Part shown: positions 39,639 through 48,080 of the stretch, in pieces
Layout of the letters: each line of letters begins with the position of its first letter
How positions within the stretch are numbered: position 1 is the first letter of the stretch
Source: Bacillota bacterium
Lineage (GTDB): Bacteria; Bacillota; Clostridia; Christensenellales; Aristaeellaceae
Assembly (NCBI GenBank): GCA_023416585.1
Contig: JAEZHM010000042.1
Span: forward strand, 62,001 to 126,000
Direction: 5' to 3'
DNA length: 64,000 bases
Notes under the pieces: model-generated
Databases searched by the model: none
The model's input: the letters and a program-made list of their open reading frames with translations, nothing else
What the model was told of the DNA's origin: nothing
Made by a program: the position numbers and the translations under genes

Positions 39639-42368
39639 CTAAACGCTGCCTTTTTGGCCTCCTAGGCGTATACAAATTTTTCGCATCACATCGATTGGTA
39701 CGACCGAAAATGCTATCAGCACCACAGTCAGGAATTCAGATAGATGAAGACCGCTTGTTCGGAAAAGCCGGCCCCCGAAGTATATTAGCAGTGTTTGTAC
39801 GATCACTATGAAAATTATGACGCCTACGAAATACTTGTTTTTTTGAATATGAGACAACAAATTTAATCGGTCGGTACGTGCATTAAAACTATTGAACACG
39901 CTCGTGAAGATAAACAAACCAAAAAATGCAGTCATCAGATATTGTCTGCCTTCTGATCCACGAAACAAGCCAGAAATGATTGGAGCTTTTAAGAAAACGA
40001 TACAAAGGGTTGCTGTATATATCCCCATAACGGCTATTTGAGTCTTCATATACGAGTTTATAACAGGCTCATCCCTGCGTTTGGGTGGTTCACTCATGTA
40101 TTCATCAAGAGCGGCTTCTCCAGAATAGGCAAGACCAGCCAATGTATCCATCACCATATTGATCCATAGCATTTGAAGAACTGTAATTGGTGCTTCTACT
40201 CCGAGAAACGGACCTATAATGGATATGATAACAGCACATAGGTTATCAGTTAATTGGAATGTAATAAATTTTCGGATGCTTTTGAATATATTTCTTCCAT
40301 ACAATATTGCTTTTGAAATGGAATGGAAGTTATCATCCAAAATGACAATGTCGCTTGCTTCTTTCGCAATTTCCGTACCGCTGCCCATTGAAAACCCTAC
40401 GTCCGCTCTTTTTAATGCTGGTGCATCATTTACGCCATCACCAGTCATTCCTGCCACCAGCCCCAATTCTTGAGAAACTTTAACAAGCCTCCCTTTATCC
40501 GAAGGCAGCGCACGTGCTATGACACGCAATGAAGGCAGCCTCCTCTTAAGTTCCTCATCTCCAAGCAACGCTAATTCACTGCTTGTTATGACGGCACTTT
40601 CCTGATTCTCTCCCACCAGACCCACTTCCCGGGCAATAGCCGATGCCGTATCTTTATTATCACCTGTTATCATCACAATTTGGATACCGGCCCGTACCAC
40701 CTGCCGGATTGCTGCAGTTGCTTCGGGGCGTACCTCATCTTTCAGCCCAACAATGCCTATAAGCGCCAAATCCTTGATATCCACCTCATCCTTAATTGGA
40801 ACATCACTTGTCGCAAGAGCTAATAACCGAACAGCCCTTCTGGAGAAATTGTTCATGATATTCAGAATTTTACTAAAATTTGAAAGTTCTTTAAGTGTAC
40901 CATCATTATCATAATACCTTGTACATTTAGCCAAGAGCTTTTCAGGAGCACCCTTTATCAAAACAAGCTGTTTGCTTTTATAGATTATCTCTGCAACAGA
41001 AAATTTGGTTATGCTGCTGAACGGCAATCTCGAAATCAACCGGGCTCCTGGATGCCTCTGCGCATATGTGGCAAAAAAACCATAAATGGCTCTTTCGGTT
41101 GCATTCCCACCTATTACATGTGTTTCGCTGCCATTACTGCTTAATGTACAACCGGTATTATAGAAAGCTGAAAGTTCGAATAGATCGCATAATCCCGGCT
41201 TTTTCAGCAATTCTGTTGCTGTACTATATGTAGAACAGTTGCCGCTGATAATAGTTGTAACCTGCAGTTTGCCTTTTGTTATGGTACCGGTTTTATCCGA
41301 AAACAGTATGTTCAAGCTGCCTGCCGTCTCAATGCCAACCATCTTTCTTACGAGTACATTATCCTTCAGCATACGTTTCATGTTTGATGACAAGACTACT
41401 GTTATCATCATGGGAAGGCCTTCTGGAACTGCGACCACAACCACGGTTACGGCAAGCGTAATGGCGTGAAGAATATCGCCAATAAGTATCGATGGCATTT
41501 GTATCACTTCGAGAATTTTTTCTATATCGAATCCCTGTCTCATCACAATTGAGTTGAACAAATCGGCTAACGCAACTGCCGATGCACCTATGTAGCCAAA
41601 TCGGCTAATCGTTCCTGCAAGCTTTTTCAGCCTGATTTTAAGTGGACTATCACGGGTTTCCTCTTGAATTTCGTTTGCTATACTGCCATAGAAAGTTCCT
41701 ATTCCAACTTCGGTAACAAGCATCATTCCTTCTCCCGAGGAAACAATACTGCCACGAAAAAGTTTGTTGATTTGCTCAAAGCCTACCTGTGCATTATTGG
41801 AATTTTGCATATTGGAAGGTGCTTTATAGCTTTCCTTTGATTCGCCATTCAAAGCTGATTGATCAACATATAGTTCACCCGAAATAATTGTTCCATCTGC
41901 AGGTATTTTATCCCCAGCCTGCAGCAATACATAATCACCTACCACAATACTGTTAATGGACAGTTCGATGAGTCCGTTAGCTCGCTTTACTTTGCAGACA
42001 ATTTCATTTGCTTCTTTCTGCAGCTTCTCGAAGGCGGTTTCACTTCCGTATTCAGATATGGTTGATACGAATGCTGCTAACAATATAGCGATAGCAATAC
42101 CCATAGATTCATACCATTCGAAATTTCTAAATAAAAGCAAAACGTTTATTGCCAGCGCCATAAGCAGAATATTGATAATCGGATCTTTAAAATTGTCGAT
42201 AAACTGTATCAGGAAAGATCTTCTTTTTCTTTCGCCTAATTGATTGTCCCCATATCTCCTTTTTGATTGAATAACTTCATCGAGCGTGAGGCCCCTGATC
42301 TGATCCGGCATGGTAGTTCCGAGCTTGATCATAGCTTCATCTACCTCAGACAGCGCAGAATTTTGCAT
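39639..42368 (-). CDS. Calcium-type cation-transporting P-type ATPase (P2 class)
   Basis: Up to 909 residues. N-terminal cation-ATPase domain, TGES-equivalent LNGESKES (near residue 175), the ion-site helix VAVPEGLP (near 315), the phosphorylation site SDKTGT (Asp near 358), KGAPE (near 475), MTGDN and TGDGVNDAP (near 640), and C-terminal helices. VAVPEGLP followed by the long helix before DKTGT resembles PMCA/SERCA-type Ca2+ pumps. No ribosome site precedes the first ATG at 42368; the ATG at 42332 has GAGGT upstream and may be the real start. GC content is lower than in flanking genes, suggesting transfer. It lies upstream of the MntP-like gene on the same strand. Confidence 0.92.
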   Translation of the reverse strand: MQNSALSEVDEAMIKLGTTMPDQIRGLTLDEVIQSKRRYGDNQLGERKRRSFLIQFIDNFKDPIINILLMALAINVLLLFRNFEWYESMGIAIAILLAAFVSTISEYGSETAFEKLQKEANEIVCKVKRANGLIELSINSIVVGDYVLLQAGDKIPADGTIISGELYVDQSALNGESKESYKAPSNMQNSNNAQVGFEQINKLFRGSIVSSGEGMMLVTEVGIGTFYGSIANEIQEETRDSPLKIRLKKLAGTISRFGYIGASAVALADLFNSIVMRQGFDIEKILEVIQMPSILIGDILHAITLAVTVVVVAVPEGLPMMITVVLSSNMKRMLKDNVLVRKMVGIETAGSLNILFSDKTGTITKGKLQVTTIISGNCSTYSTATELLKKPGLCDLFELSAFYNTGCTLSSNGSETHVIGGNATERAIYGFFATYAQRHPGARLISRLPFSSITKFSVAEIIYKSKQLVLIKGAPEKLLAKCTRYYDNDGTLKELSNFSKILNIMNNFSRRAVRLLALATSDVPIKDEVDIKDLALIGIVGLKDEVRPEATAAIRQVVRAGIQIVMITGDNKDTASAIAREVGLVGENQESAVITSSELALLGDEELKRRLPSLRVIARALPSDKGRLVKVSQELGLVAGMTGDGVNDAPALKRADVGFSMGSGTEIAKEASDIVILDDNFHSISKAILYGRNIFKSIRKFITFQLTDNLCAVIISIIGPFLGVEAPITVLQMLWINMVMDTLAGLAYSGEAALDEYMSEPPKRRDEPVINSYMKTQIAVMGIYTATLCIVFLKAPIISGLFRGSEGRQYLMTAFFGLFIFTSVFNSFNARTDRLNLLSHIQKNKYFVGVIIFIVIVQTLLIYFGGRLFRTSGLHLSEFLTVVLIAFSVVPIDVMRKICIRLGGQKGSV

Positions 42369-42480
42369 GTATCATGCATCATACAAATATGTCATGCGCA
42401 GCCACAGTATGCAGTTCCGCCATTGCATCGTACATCCTATAAACCATGAGCCGCTCCAAAAAAAGAGTAACGGAAAAAAA

Positions 42481-42503
42481 CCCCGCATACTTATAATGCG
42501 GGG
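42481..42503 (-). terminator. Hairpin in the P-ATPase/yunB divergent gap
   Basis: CCCCGCAT (42481-42488) and ATGCGGGG (42496-42503) form an 8-bp stem. On the minus strand seven T follow, an ideal intrinsic terminator, yet it lies upstream of the ATPase and downstream of no minus-strand gene closer than 43204. It also contains TATAAT and CATACTTA on the plus strand, close to the yunB ribosome site. Confidence 0.6.
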
Positions 42504-42516
42504 GGAGGAATGTAAA

Positions 42517-43185
42517 ATGGCTGCATCAGCATCCGGAAAAAAGATCCATCGGCACAGATTGCTGCGCATTATTGTGATTTTCTTCCTACTTTTAACAGGT
42601 GCGATTCTTGTTATTGGAAACAGCCTGTCCCAGGTAATTTTAGACATGGCATATGCCGACGCCTATGCTTTGGCGGTGAACGTAATCAACTCAGCTGTGG
42701 CGGACGTGATGCGCTCCGGCGTCACCTTTGAGGATCTCATTAAGGTGCAAATGAACAGCAAGGGACAGGCTACCATGCTTCAGGCCAATACCGTACGCAT
42801 GAACGAACTGGCCGCGCAGACAGCATTGCAGGCCCAGGAAAGGCTGCAGGACGTGCGCAATAAAGCGGTGTACATCCCTCTGGGCAAAGTGTTCGGCATC
42901 AATTTTCTTGCCGGCAGCGGGCCGCGCATCCCGGTACAAATTCTGCCGGTAGGCGCAGTGGCCACACAATTTGTCACGGAGTTCGAGTCTGCCGGCATAA
43001 ACCAGACTCGGCACAAAATCTTCCTCTCCGTTAAAACAATGGTGAGTCTGGTGATTCCCACCGGCGCCAGACAGGTTAGTGTTACCAGCCAGGTACCCAT
43101 TACAGAGAGCATTATCGTTGGCGATGTGCCTACTACCTTCGCTGAAGTAGAAACCCCAGGCCAAGCACTGAAACTGCTGCCATAG
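42517..43185 (+). CDS. yunB: Sporulation protein YunB
   Basis: 222 residues. The start at 42517 follows GGGGGAGG. One N-terminal membrane helix (LLRIIVIFFLLLTGAILVI), then the YunB domain with SGPRIPVQILPVGAV (near residue 135) and FESAGINQTRHKI (near 158), both highly characteristic. In Bacillus the gene is mother-cell (sigma-E) expressed and needed for normal spores; molecular function unknown. A CATACTTA element at 42485-42492 resembles a sigma-E -10, but I see no matching -35. Its presence supports a spore-forming Clostridia host or ancestor. Confidence 0.93.
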   Translation: MAASASGKKIHRHRLLRIIVIFFLLLTGAILVIGNSLSQVILDMAYADAYALAVNVINSAVADVMRSGVTFEDLIKVQMNSKGQATMLQANTVRMNELAAQTALQAQERLQDVRNKAVYIPLGKVFGINFLAGSGPRIPVQILPVGAVATQFVTEFESAGINQTRHKIFLSVKTMVSLVIPTGARQVSVTSQVPITESIIVGDVPTTFAEVETPGQALKLLP

Positions 43186-43203
43186 TGACATATGCTTTAT
43201 CCA

Positions 43204-44073
43204 TTATTTGTACGTCTGGCAGAATACTTTCACAAACCAATCCTCGGAGTGCAGCTTGTAGCAAATCTTCTCGTTTGTCTGCATATCGCTTGGCAGCGCT
43301 TTCATATTCTCTTCCTTTTGCGCTGCTTCCTCTGAGCTGTCGTAATAGTATTGGTATTTTTTCACCCGGCTGGACACATTGCCCTCGATGGTGGTCAAAA
43401 GATAGCGGTCCTCCCCAAGATCCTCTACATCCGCCACCAGACCGGTGTGGATGTTGTTGTAGGATTTGTTGGTTACGCTGTAGATGACCATATAGCCCGG
43501 TCTTGGGATATTGGTGATGCGCTCCATCTTTTGATAGCCCTTTAATATTTTCCCCACGGCGGCCTCACTGATGGCATGGGTGACACCATCCGCCACCTTC
43601 TCCGCCGCTCCCACCCTGAACATAGGCACACCGGCTTCCTCAAAGCACCAGCCCACAAAGGCGCCGCACCAGCCGAAAGCCACGCCGTCTTTTCCGGAAT
43701 ACCATTTTGTATACTTGTTGGCCTTCTTGATGCCCTTCAGGTCCATTGTGACAAATTCATTTTCCGCGATGGCGATGGCCTTTTTCATCAGCTCCGTGGG
43801 CACATTGTCGTCCACTGTCAAATCATAGGCGGTTACAGCTCCCCCTGTCGTGAGCAGAATTTGACAGCTTCCTTCCGAATGGGCCGTGATGTTCCCTTTT
43901 TCATCCACTGCAGCCACCTGACCGTCAGTGGATTCCCATTTATCCGCCGCAGGCGCCGCCATGGTCTCCCCCGGGTGCATTTCAAGCTGCAAAGCCGTAT
44001 TTGCTTCCTCAGCGACGGCCGCAGGAATCAAAAAACATGCGGCCAACAGCAGGAGTACAATCTTTTTCAACAT
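43204..44073 (-). CDS. Secreted CHAP-domain protein with Ig-like region
   Basis: 289 residues. Signal peptide (LKKIVLLLLAACFLIPAAVA), then a bacterial Ig-like (BIG2) stretch (about 25-95, WESTDGQVAAVDEKGNITA), then a CHAP-type cysteine-peptidase/amidase domain. The likely nucleophile Cys is in FGWCGAFVGWCF (near residue 134), and the catalytic His in NIHTGLVADV (near 208). Such proteins cleave peptidoglycan cross-links or act as surface amidases. GGAGGGATT precedes the start. A 27-bp palindrome overlaps the presumed -10. Confidence 0.85.
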   Translation of the reverse strand: MLKKIVLLLLAACFLIPAAVAEEANTALQLEMHPGETMAAPAADKWESTDGQVAAVDEKGNITAHSEGSCQILLTTGGAVTAYDLTVDDNVPTELMKKAIAIAENEFVTMDLKGIKKANKYTKWYSGKDGVAFGWCGAFVGWCFEEAGVPMFRVGAAEKVADGVTHAISEAAVGKILKGYQKMERITNIPRPGYMVIYSVTNKSYNNIHTGLVADVEDLGEDRYLLTTIEGNVSSRVKKYQYYYDSSEEAAQKEENMKALPSDMQTNEKICYKLHSEDWFVKVFCQTYK

Positions 44074-44090
44074 GATCCAATCCCTCCGTT

Positions 44091-44117
44091 ACCCATGAGT
44101 ATATCATACTTATGGGT
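44091..44117 (-). promoter_or_regulatory. Palindromic operator overlapping the CHAP gene -10
   Basis: ACCCATGAGTAT and ATACTTATGGGT (one mismatch) around a 3-base centre. Minus-strand TATACT (44103-44098) lies inside. No consensus -35 is visible, so the promoter may depend on an activator or an alternative sigma factor. Confidence 0.55.
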
Positions 44118-44166
44118 AAAAAGGGGACAAAACAGGGACATCAAAAAGGTTTTGCAATTATGCCAG

Positions 44167-44631
44167 CTATTCTTTGTCGTTCTCCTTATCCCTCATGCGC
44201 TGGATAATCCCAGCGGCAAGGGCAATCAGGAGGCTTACTCCTGAAATGATAAGAAGGATCCATGCGGAATTGTCTTCACCATTCCCGGTATCCGCGGGAA
44301 GCGGTGCGCTGTTTCGGATGAAGATTACTGATGCAACCGCTGCCACAGCCACGGAAAACACCGCCATGATGATGATGCTCCTTCGTGTATGGGCGGCCTT
44401 AGCCCCCGGCGGCAGATAAGCATTGCCCAAAATGATCCGCACCTGGTATATACCGGCGCAAACTGTGAGCAGCGCCATCATATTGGCCGGATAGGGCAGC
44501 CACTTCACGCCCAGCCCATTCAGCGCGGTATCGATCAATATCCCATAAAGCAGCAGCAGAAAACATTGATTGCCTATGCGGTCGCGGTGCGCCCGCTGCC
44601 TTTCATCCAAGCCTTTCTTATCAAGATTCAT
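44167..44631 (-). CDS. Small four-helix membrane protein paired with an HTH regulator
   Basis: 154 residues, start after GGAGGAGG. Cytoplasmic N-terminus LDKKGLDERQ, then four hydrophobic segments. This DERQ opening and helix layout resemble the DUF6773/DUF2178-like membrane proteins that accompany small XRE regulators in Bacillota; I am not certain of the exact family. It overlaps the preceding HTH gene by 11 bases, so the two form one unit. Role unknown; the pairs are usually thought to sense the membrane or regulate themselves. Confidence 0.75.
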   Translation of the reverse strand: MNLDKKGLDERQRAHRDRIGNQCFLLLLYGILIDTALNGLGVKWLPYPANMMALLTVCAGIYQVRIILGNAYLPPGAKAAHTRRSIIIMAVFSVAVAAVASVIFIRNSAPLPADTGNGEDNSAWILLIISGVSLLIALAAGIIQRMRDKENDKE

Positions 44632-44833
44632 GCAAATCCTCCTCCCAGAACAATTCATCCAGACTTTTCCCCAAAGCCTTGCATATGGCGATGCAAAGGT
44701 TGATGGTGGGGTTGTAATCCCCGCTTTCGATGGCGTTGATCGTCTGCCTCGTTACGCCAACCGCCTCCGCCACATCCTTTTGCGACATACCCTTTAAGGC
44801 CCTGGCAGCTTTCAGGCGAAGGTTTTTGCCCAT
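44621..44833 (-). CDS. Small XRE-family transcriptional regulator
   Basis: 70 residues, almost only a helix-turn-helix: ALKGMSQKDVAEAVGVTR then QTINAIESGDYNPT, ending CKALGKSLDELFWEE. This is the short YozG/YgzD-like type in Bacillota. It overlaps the membrane protein gene downstream and has a consensus promoter at 44870-44898. Confidence 0.93.
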   Translation of the reverse strand: MGKNLRLKAARALKGMSQKDVAEAVGVTRQTINAIESGDYNPTINLCIAICKALGKSLDELFWEEDLHES

Positions 44834-44869
44834 GATTCCCGCCTCCTTTCGCCTGTGATTTACAGTGGC

Positions 44870-44898
44870 ATCATATCATATCTTAGACATTATGTCAA
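44870..44898 (-). promoter_or_regulatory. Promoter of the HTH/membrane-protein pair
   Basis: Minus-strand TTGACA (44898-44893), 17-base spacer, TATGAT (44875-44870). Confidence 0.8.
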
Positions 44899-44944
44899 TT
44901 ATATTTTACATAAAGAATCTTATTTTTGATTTCCTTTTTGCACG

Positions 44945-44972
44945 AAAAAACCGGGCTGATAACGGCCCGGTT
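44945..44972 (-). terminator. Terminator of the heavy-metal ATPase gene
   Basis: Minus-strand AACCGGGC (44972-44965) and GCCCGGTT (44956-44949), followed by T residues to 44945. Ends about 20 bases past the stop. Confidence 0.9.
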
Positions 44973-44991
44973 GGAGAGATAGCAAATTGAT

Positions 44992-47121
44992 TTATTCCTG
45001 ACGTGGTCTCCTCCTTAACCGGATGGCACCCGTCATAAGCACGCACAGCAGGGAAACGCCCACATCGGCAATTACTGCCAGCCACATGCTGGCCACGCCT
45101 GCAATGCCTAAAACCATTACCAGCAGCTTGATCACAAGGGCCAAACTCACGTTTATCCTCACGATAAGGGCGGTGAGCCTGGCAGTTTTGATGCCCTCAG
45201 GCAAAGCGGAAAGAGTGCCCGCCGCCAGAACACAATCCGCTGCTTCCATAGCGGCCTGGCTGCCTATGCCGCCCATGGCGATACCCACATGGGCCGCGGC
45301 CAGCACCGGCGCATCGTTGATACCATCGCCTACAAAAGCCACGCGGCGGCCGGAACCTGCGATCTCCCTGACGGCGTCTACCTTGCCTTCCGGCAAAAGG
45401 CTGGCGCGAACCTGAGAGATACCGGGAAGGTTCTTTACAGCCTGTGCCCCCTTTTCAGAATCGCCTGTCAGCACGGTAATGGAACCTACGTTCAGCTTTT
45501 GGAGTTCATAAAGAACAACAGGCGCTTCCTTCCGCAAGGCATCGCTCAAATGGAAGCTTCCCAGGTATTTTCCGTCTTGCACCGCATGCACCTGGTCGGT
45601 CATATGCTCCATAGGCACTTCAATTCCGTTTTCCGAAAGCAGGCTATAGCTTCCGCACAGGATTTCACGCCCGTTTTCCTTCACCCGAACGCCCTTGCCG
45701 GGAATTTCTTCGTACGTTTCCAGCGTTTTAGTTAATGTGTGGCCTACAAGCCACTCCTGCGCCTCCGGAGAAGTAAAGATGCTCTGTGCCAGAGGATGCT
45801 GTGCCTTGCTTTCCGCCGTGAGGGCCGATTCCATCAGTTCATCCATTTGGACGCCTTCAGCCGTATGCACTGCCTGAAGCCGGAACACGCCTTCCGTCAA
45901 TGTGCCTGTTTTGTCCAGGGCCAGCGCGTCAACCTTCGCCAGCGCCTCCAGCGCCGCTCCGCCTTTAATGAGAAGTCCCCGGCGGGCACTGTCGCCCATG
46001 CCTGCCACGTAGCCCAAGGGCACAGACAGTACCAATGCACAGGGGCAGCTGATCATGAGCAGCAGCAGTGCCCGGTAACCCCACTCCACAAAGCTGCCCA
46101 GCTTAAAGATAGGCGGTAAAAAGAAGACCAAAGCGGCCAACCCTACCACTGCCGGGGTATACACAGCTGCAAACTTGCCAAGGAACCGCTCCGGGGCGGC
46201 CTTTTTCGCGGCTTCTTCCCTTGTCAGGCGAAGGATACGGGCAACGGCACTTTCCGCGGCAGGCTTTTCACACAGGACGCGGATTAATGCGCCTGTATTC
46301 TGGCTGCCGGAGAGCACCTTGTCACCCGGCCCACAGTTTACCGGAACAGATTCTCCTGTAAGTGCGGACAGATCCAGCGCGCTATTTCCCAGAACGATTT
46401 CCCCGTCCACGGGAATCCGCTCCCCCGTCCGCACCTCCAGGATATCGCCTGGCCGCACGGCGGAGGTGGGCATATCCACCACATCGCGCAGCACCACATG
46501 TGCGGTGTCACTCACCAATTTCGACAGCGCCCTTATATCGGAGCGGCCCTTTAAAACCGCCATGTCCTGCAGCGTTTCGCCAACACGGTAAAACAGCATG
46601 ACCGCTGTTGCTTCCATGCCTTCATTCAGCGCCCAGGCACCCAATGTGGCAATGGTCATAAGTAGCGTTTCATCCAATGCCTGCCCGCCTTTTAACCGCA
46701 AAAACGCTGCTTTTACCACTGGGAAGCCCACCAGAAAATAAGCGGCTATCAAAAGCATCGTTTCGCCCAGCGGCCAGACTGATTTCATGAAAATACCTGC
46801 AACAAGCAGCATCAGGGAAGCACCCACGGCCATAAAAGAACGGATGAATTCTTTCCTTTTGACGTCCTCTTCTTTGATCACATCACCCGCAGTCTGCTCC
46901 TGCCAGTCAAAAACCTGTGTTTCAGGCTCAATGGACCTAACCGTGTCCCTGATTTGCGTTTCTATTTCCAGAGCGGGTTCCCCGATGAATTCCACAGTTA
47001 ACCGCTGGGCCGCAAAATGCACCTGTGCATTCTTTACGCCAGCCAATGTTCCCACAGCATGCCCGATTTTCATGGCGCAGTTTGCGCAACCCAGGTCTTT
47101 CAGCCGGTAGCTCCTTACCAC
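44992..47121 (-). CDS. Heavy-metal-transporting P1B-type ATPase (Zn/Cd/Pb group)
   Basis: About 709 residues if translation begins at the GTG at 47121; a TTG at 47166 is possible but has no ribosome site. An N-terminal HMA domain binds metal through GCANCAMKI. The membrane CPC motif (ISCPCALVLS, near residue 360) and the phosphorylation site DKTGTLT (near 405) follow, then GDGINDAP (near 605). CPC plus a final membrane Asp region (VIADVGVSLLCVL) point to Zn2+/Cd2+/Pb2+ export. Twin palindromes overlap its promoter, suggesting control by an ArsR/SmtB-type metal sensor encoded elsewhere. Confidence 0.93.
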   Translation of the reverse strand: MVRSYRLKDLGCANCAMKIGHAVGTLAGVKNAQVHFAAQRLTVEFIGEPALEIETQIRDTVRSIEPETQVFDWQEQTAGDVIKEEDVKRKEFIRSFMAVGASLMLLVAGIFMKSVWPLGETMLLIAAYFLVGFPVVKAAFLRLKGGQALDETLLMTIATLGAWALNEGMEATAVMLFYRVGETLQDMAVLKGRSDIRALSKLVSDTAHVVLRDVVDMPTSAVRPGDILEVRTGERIPVDGEIVLGNSALDLSALTGESVPVNCGPGDKVLSGSQNTGALIRVLCEKPAAESAVARILRLTREEAAKKAAPERFLGKFAAVYTPAVVGLAALVFFLPPIFKLGSFVEWGYRALLLLMISCPCALVLSVPLGYVAGMGDSARRGLLIKGGAALEALAKVDALALDKTGTLTEGVFRLQAVHTAEGVQMDELMESALTAESKAQHPLAQSIFTSPEAQEWLVGHTLTKTLETYEEIPGKGVRVKENGREILCGSYSLLSENGIEVPMEHMTDQVHAVQDGKYLGSFHLSDALRKEAPVVLYELQKLNVGSITVLTGDSEKGAQAVKNLPGISQVRASLLPEGKVDAVREIAGSGRRVAFVGDGINDAPVLAAAHVGIAMGGIGSQAAMEAADCVLAAGTLSALPEGIKTARLTALIVRINVSLALVIKLLVMVLGIAGVASMWLAVIADVGVSLLCVLMTGAIRLRRRPRQE

Positions 47122-47166
47122 AGGCCTTCCGCCTTTCTTTACGGTATTTTGCCCGGTGTACAACAA

Positions 47167-47216
47167 ATGAGCGATCGCTCATATTTATTATATGCGCGGT
47201 CGCTCATATGTGTCAA
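47167..47216 (-). promoter_or_regulatory. Promoter with two operator palindromes, heavy-metal ATPase gene
   Basis: Minus-strand TTGACA (47216-47211), 18-base spacer, TATAAT (47192-47187). A perfect palindrome ATGAGCGATCGCTCAT (47167-47182) lies just past the -10. An imperfect copy, ATGAGCGACCGCGCAT (47207-47192), fills the spacer. The spacing of 25 bp between centres, flush with the promoter, is typical of repression. The shape resembles ArsR/SmtB-family sites. Confidence 0.8.
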
Positions 47217-47263
47217 TAGTCATATGAACAATTCCTCAAATTATTTTGAGAAAACCATGACGG

Positions 47264-48046
47264 CTATTCTTCTTCGTTCATCTCCTCCATAATCATAGGC
47301 GCCATGCCAAGCACATCATCCACCGGAAGGCTGAAGGAAAAACCGTGGCCCGGCGTGGAAAGACCAGCAGATTTGCATATTTCTTGCATGGCGGCGAGCT
47401 TTTGCTCCCGGCGTACAAGGATAAGCACCACTTCCTTTTCCGGCTGGATGGTAATACCGAAGAATTTTTCCGCTTCCTTTAGACCCGCGCCGCGGCCATG
47501 CAAAACAGTACCGCCCCGGGCCCCGGCCCTTAAGGCAGCATCCACCACCTGATCGGAAAAACCGCGATTCACAATAGTGATCACAAGACTATGTTCATGG
47601 TTGTCCATATCATTCACCTCATATTTGGAGGCCATATCCTTCTCAGGGCCCATATGCTCTATTCCCGTAAGATAGCTTAGCGTTTGGGCTCCGCCCACGC
47701 TGGATAAGGGAACGGTAAAGGCGATGCCGCGTCCCGGCGCGTCCAGTTGCATGGCTTGCATAAGCTTTTTTAGCACATGGCGGCCGCCTTCCATCCGGAT
47801 GGTGCTGATCACCACATCCTTTTCCGTTTCTCCCAGGCCCAGATAATTCAAAACAGCCTTTCGGGCCGTGCCCCTGCCCAGCATAATGGTATGAAACAGC
47901 ACACCTTCCTTTTTCATCAGGTCGGTCACGCTTTGTCCCTTACCCCTATCCACAATGGTCGCAAGAAGCTTCAAATGCACGGCCGGACCATGCTTCACCG
48001 CGCAGGCGTCCCCATCCGCAAAACACGCATCCTGCCTGTTCTCCAT
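47264..48046 (-). CDS. Tandem PII-like regulator
   Basis: 260 residues, start after AAGGAGGAAACGCC. Two PII/GlnB-like domains: about 22-115 (LLATIVDRGKGQSVTDLMKK, with GRGTARK in the T-loop region) and about 148-250 (LVITIVNRGFSDQVVDAALR, with GGTVLHGRGAG and PEKEVVLILVRR). In the second the GGTVLHGRG segment matches the B/T-loop of PII-like proteins. Trimeric PII proteins usually sense nucleotides and control a transporter. It begins 34 bases after the DUF1538 gene, so it most likely regulates that membrane protein (inference). Confidence 0.85.
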   Translation of the reverse strand: MENRQDACFADGDACAVKHGPAVHLKLLATIVDRGKGQSVTDLMKKEGVLFHTIMLGRGTARKAVLNYLGLGETEKDVVISTIRMEGGRHVLKKLMQAMQLDAPGRGIAFTVPLSSVGGAQTLSYLTGIEHMGPEKDMASKYEVNDMDNHEHSLVITIVNRGFSDQVVDAALRAGARGGTVLHGRGAGLKEAEKFFGITIQPEKEVVLILVRREQKLAAMQEICKSAGLSTPGHGFSFSLPVDDVLGMAPMIMEEMNEEE

Positions 48047-48080
48047 GGCGTTTCCTCCTTGCATGCTATACACCCCACAT

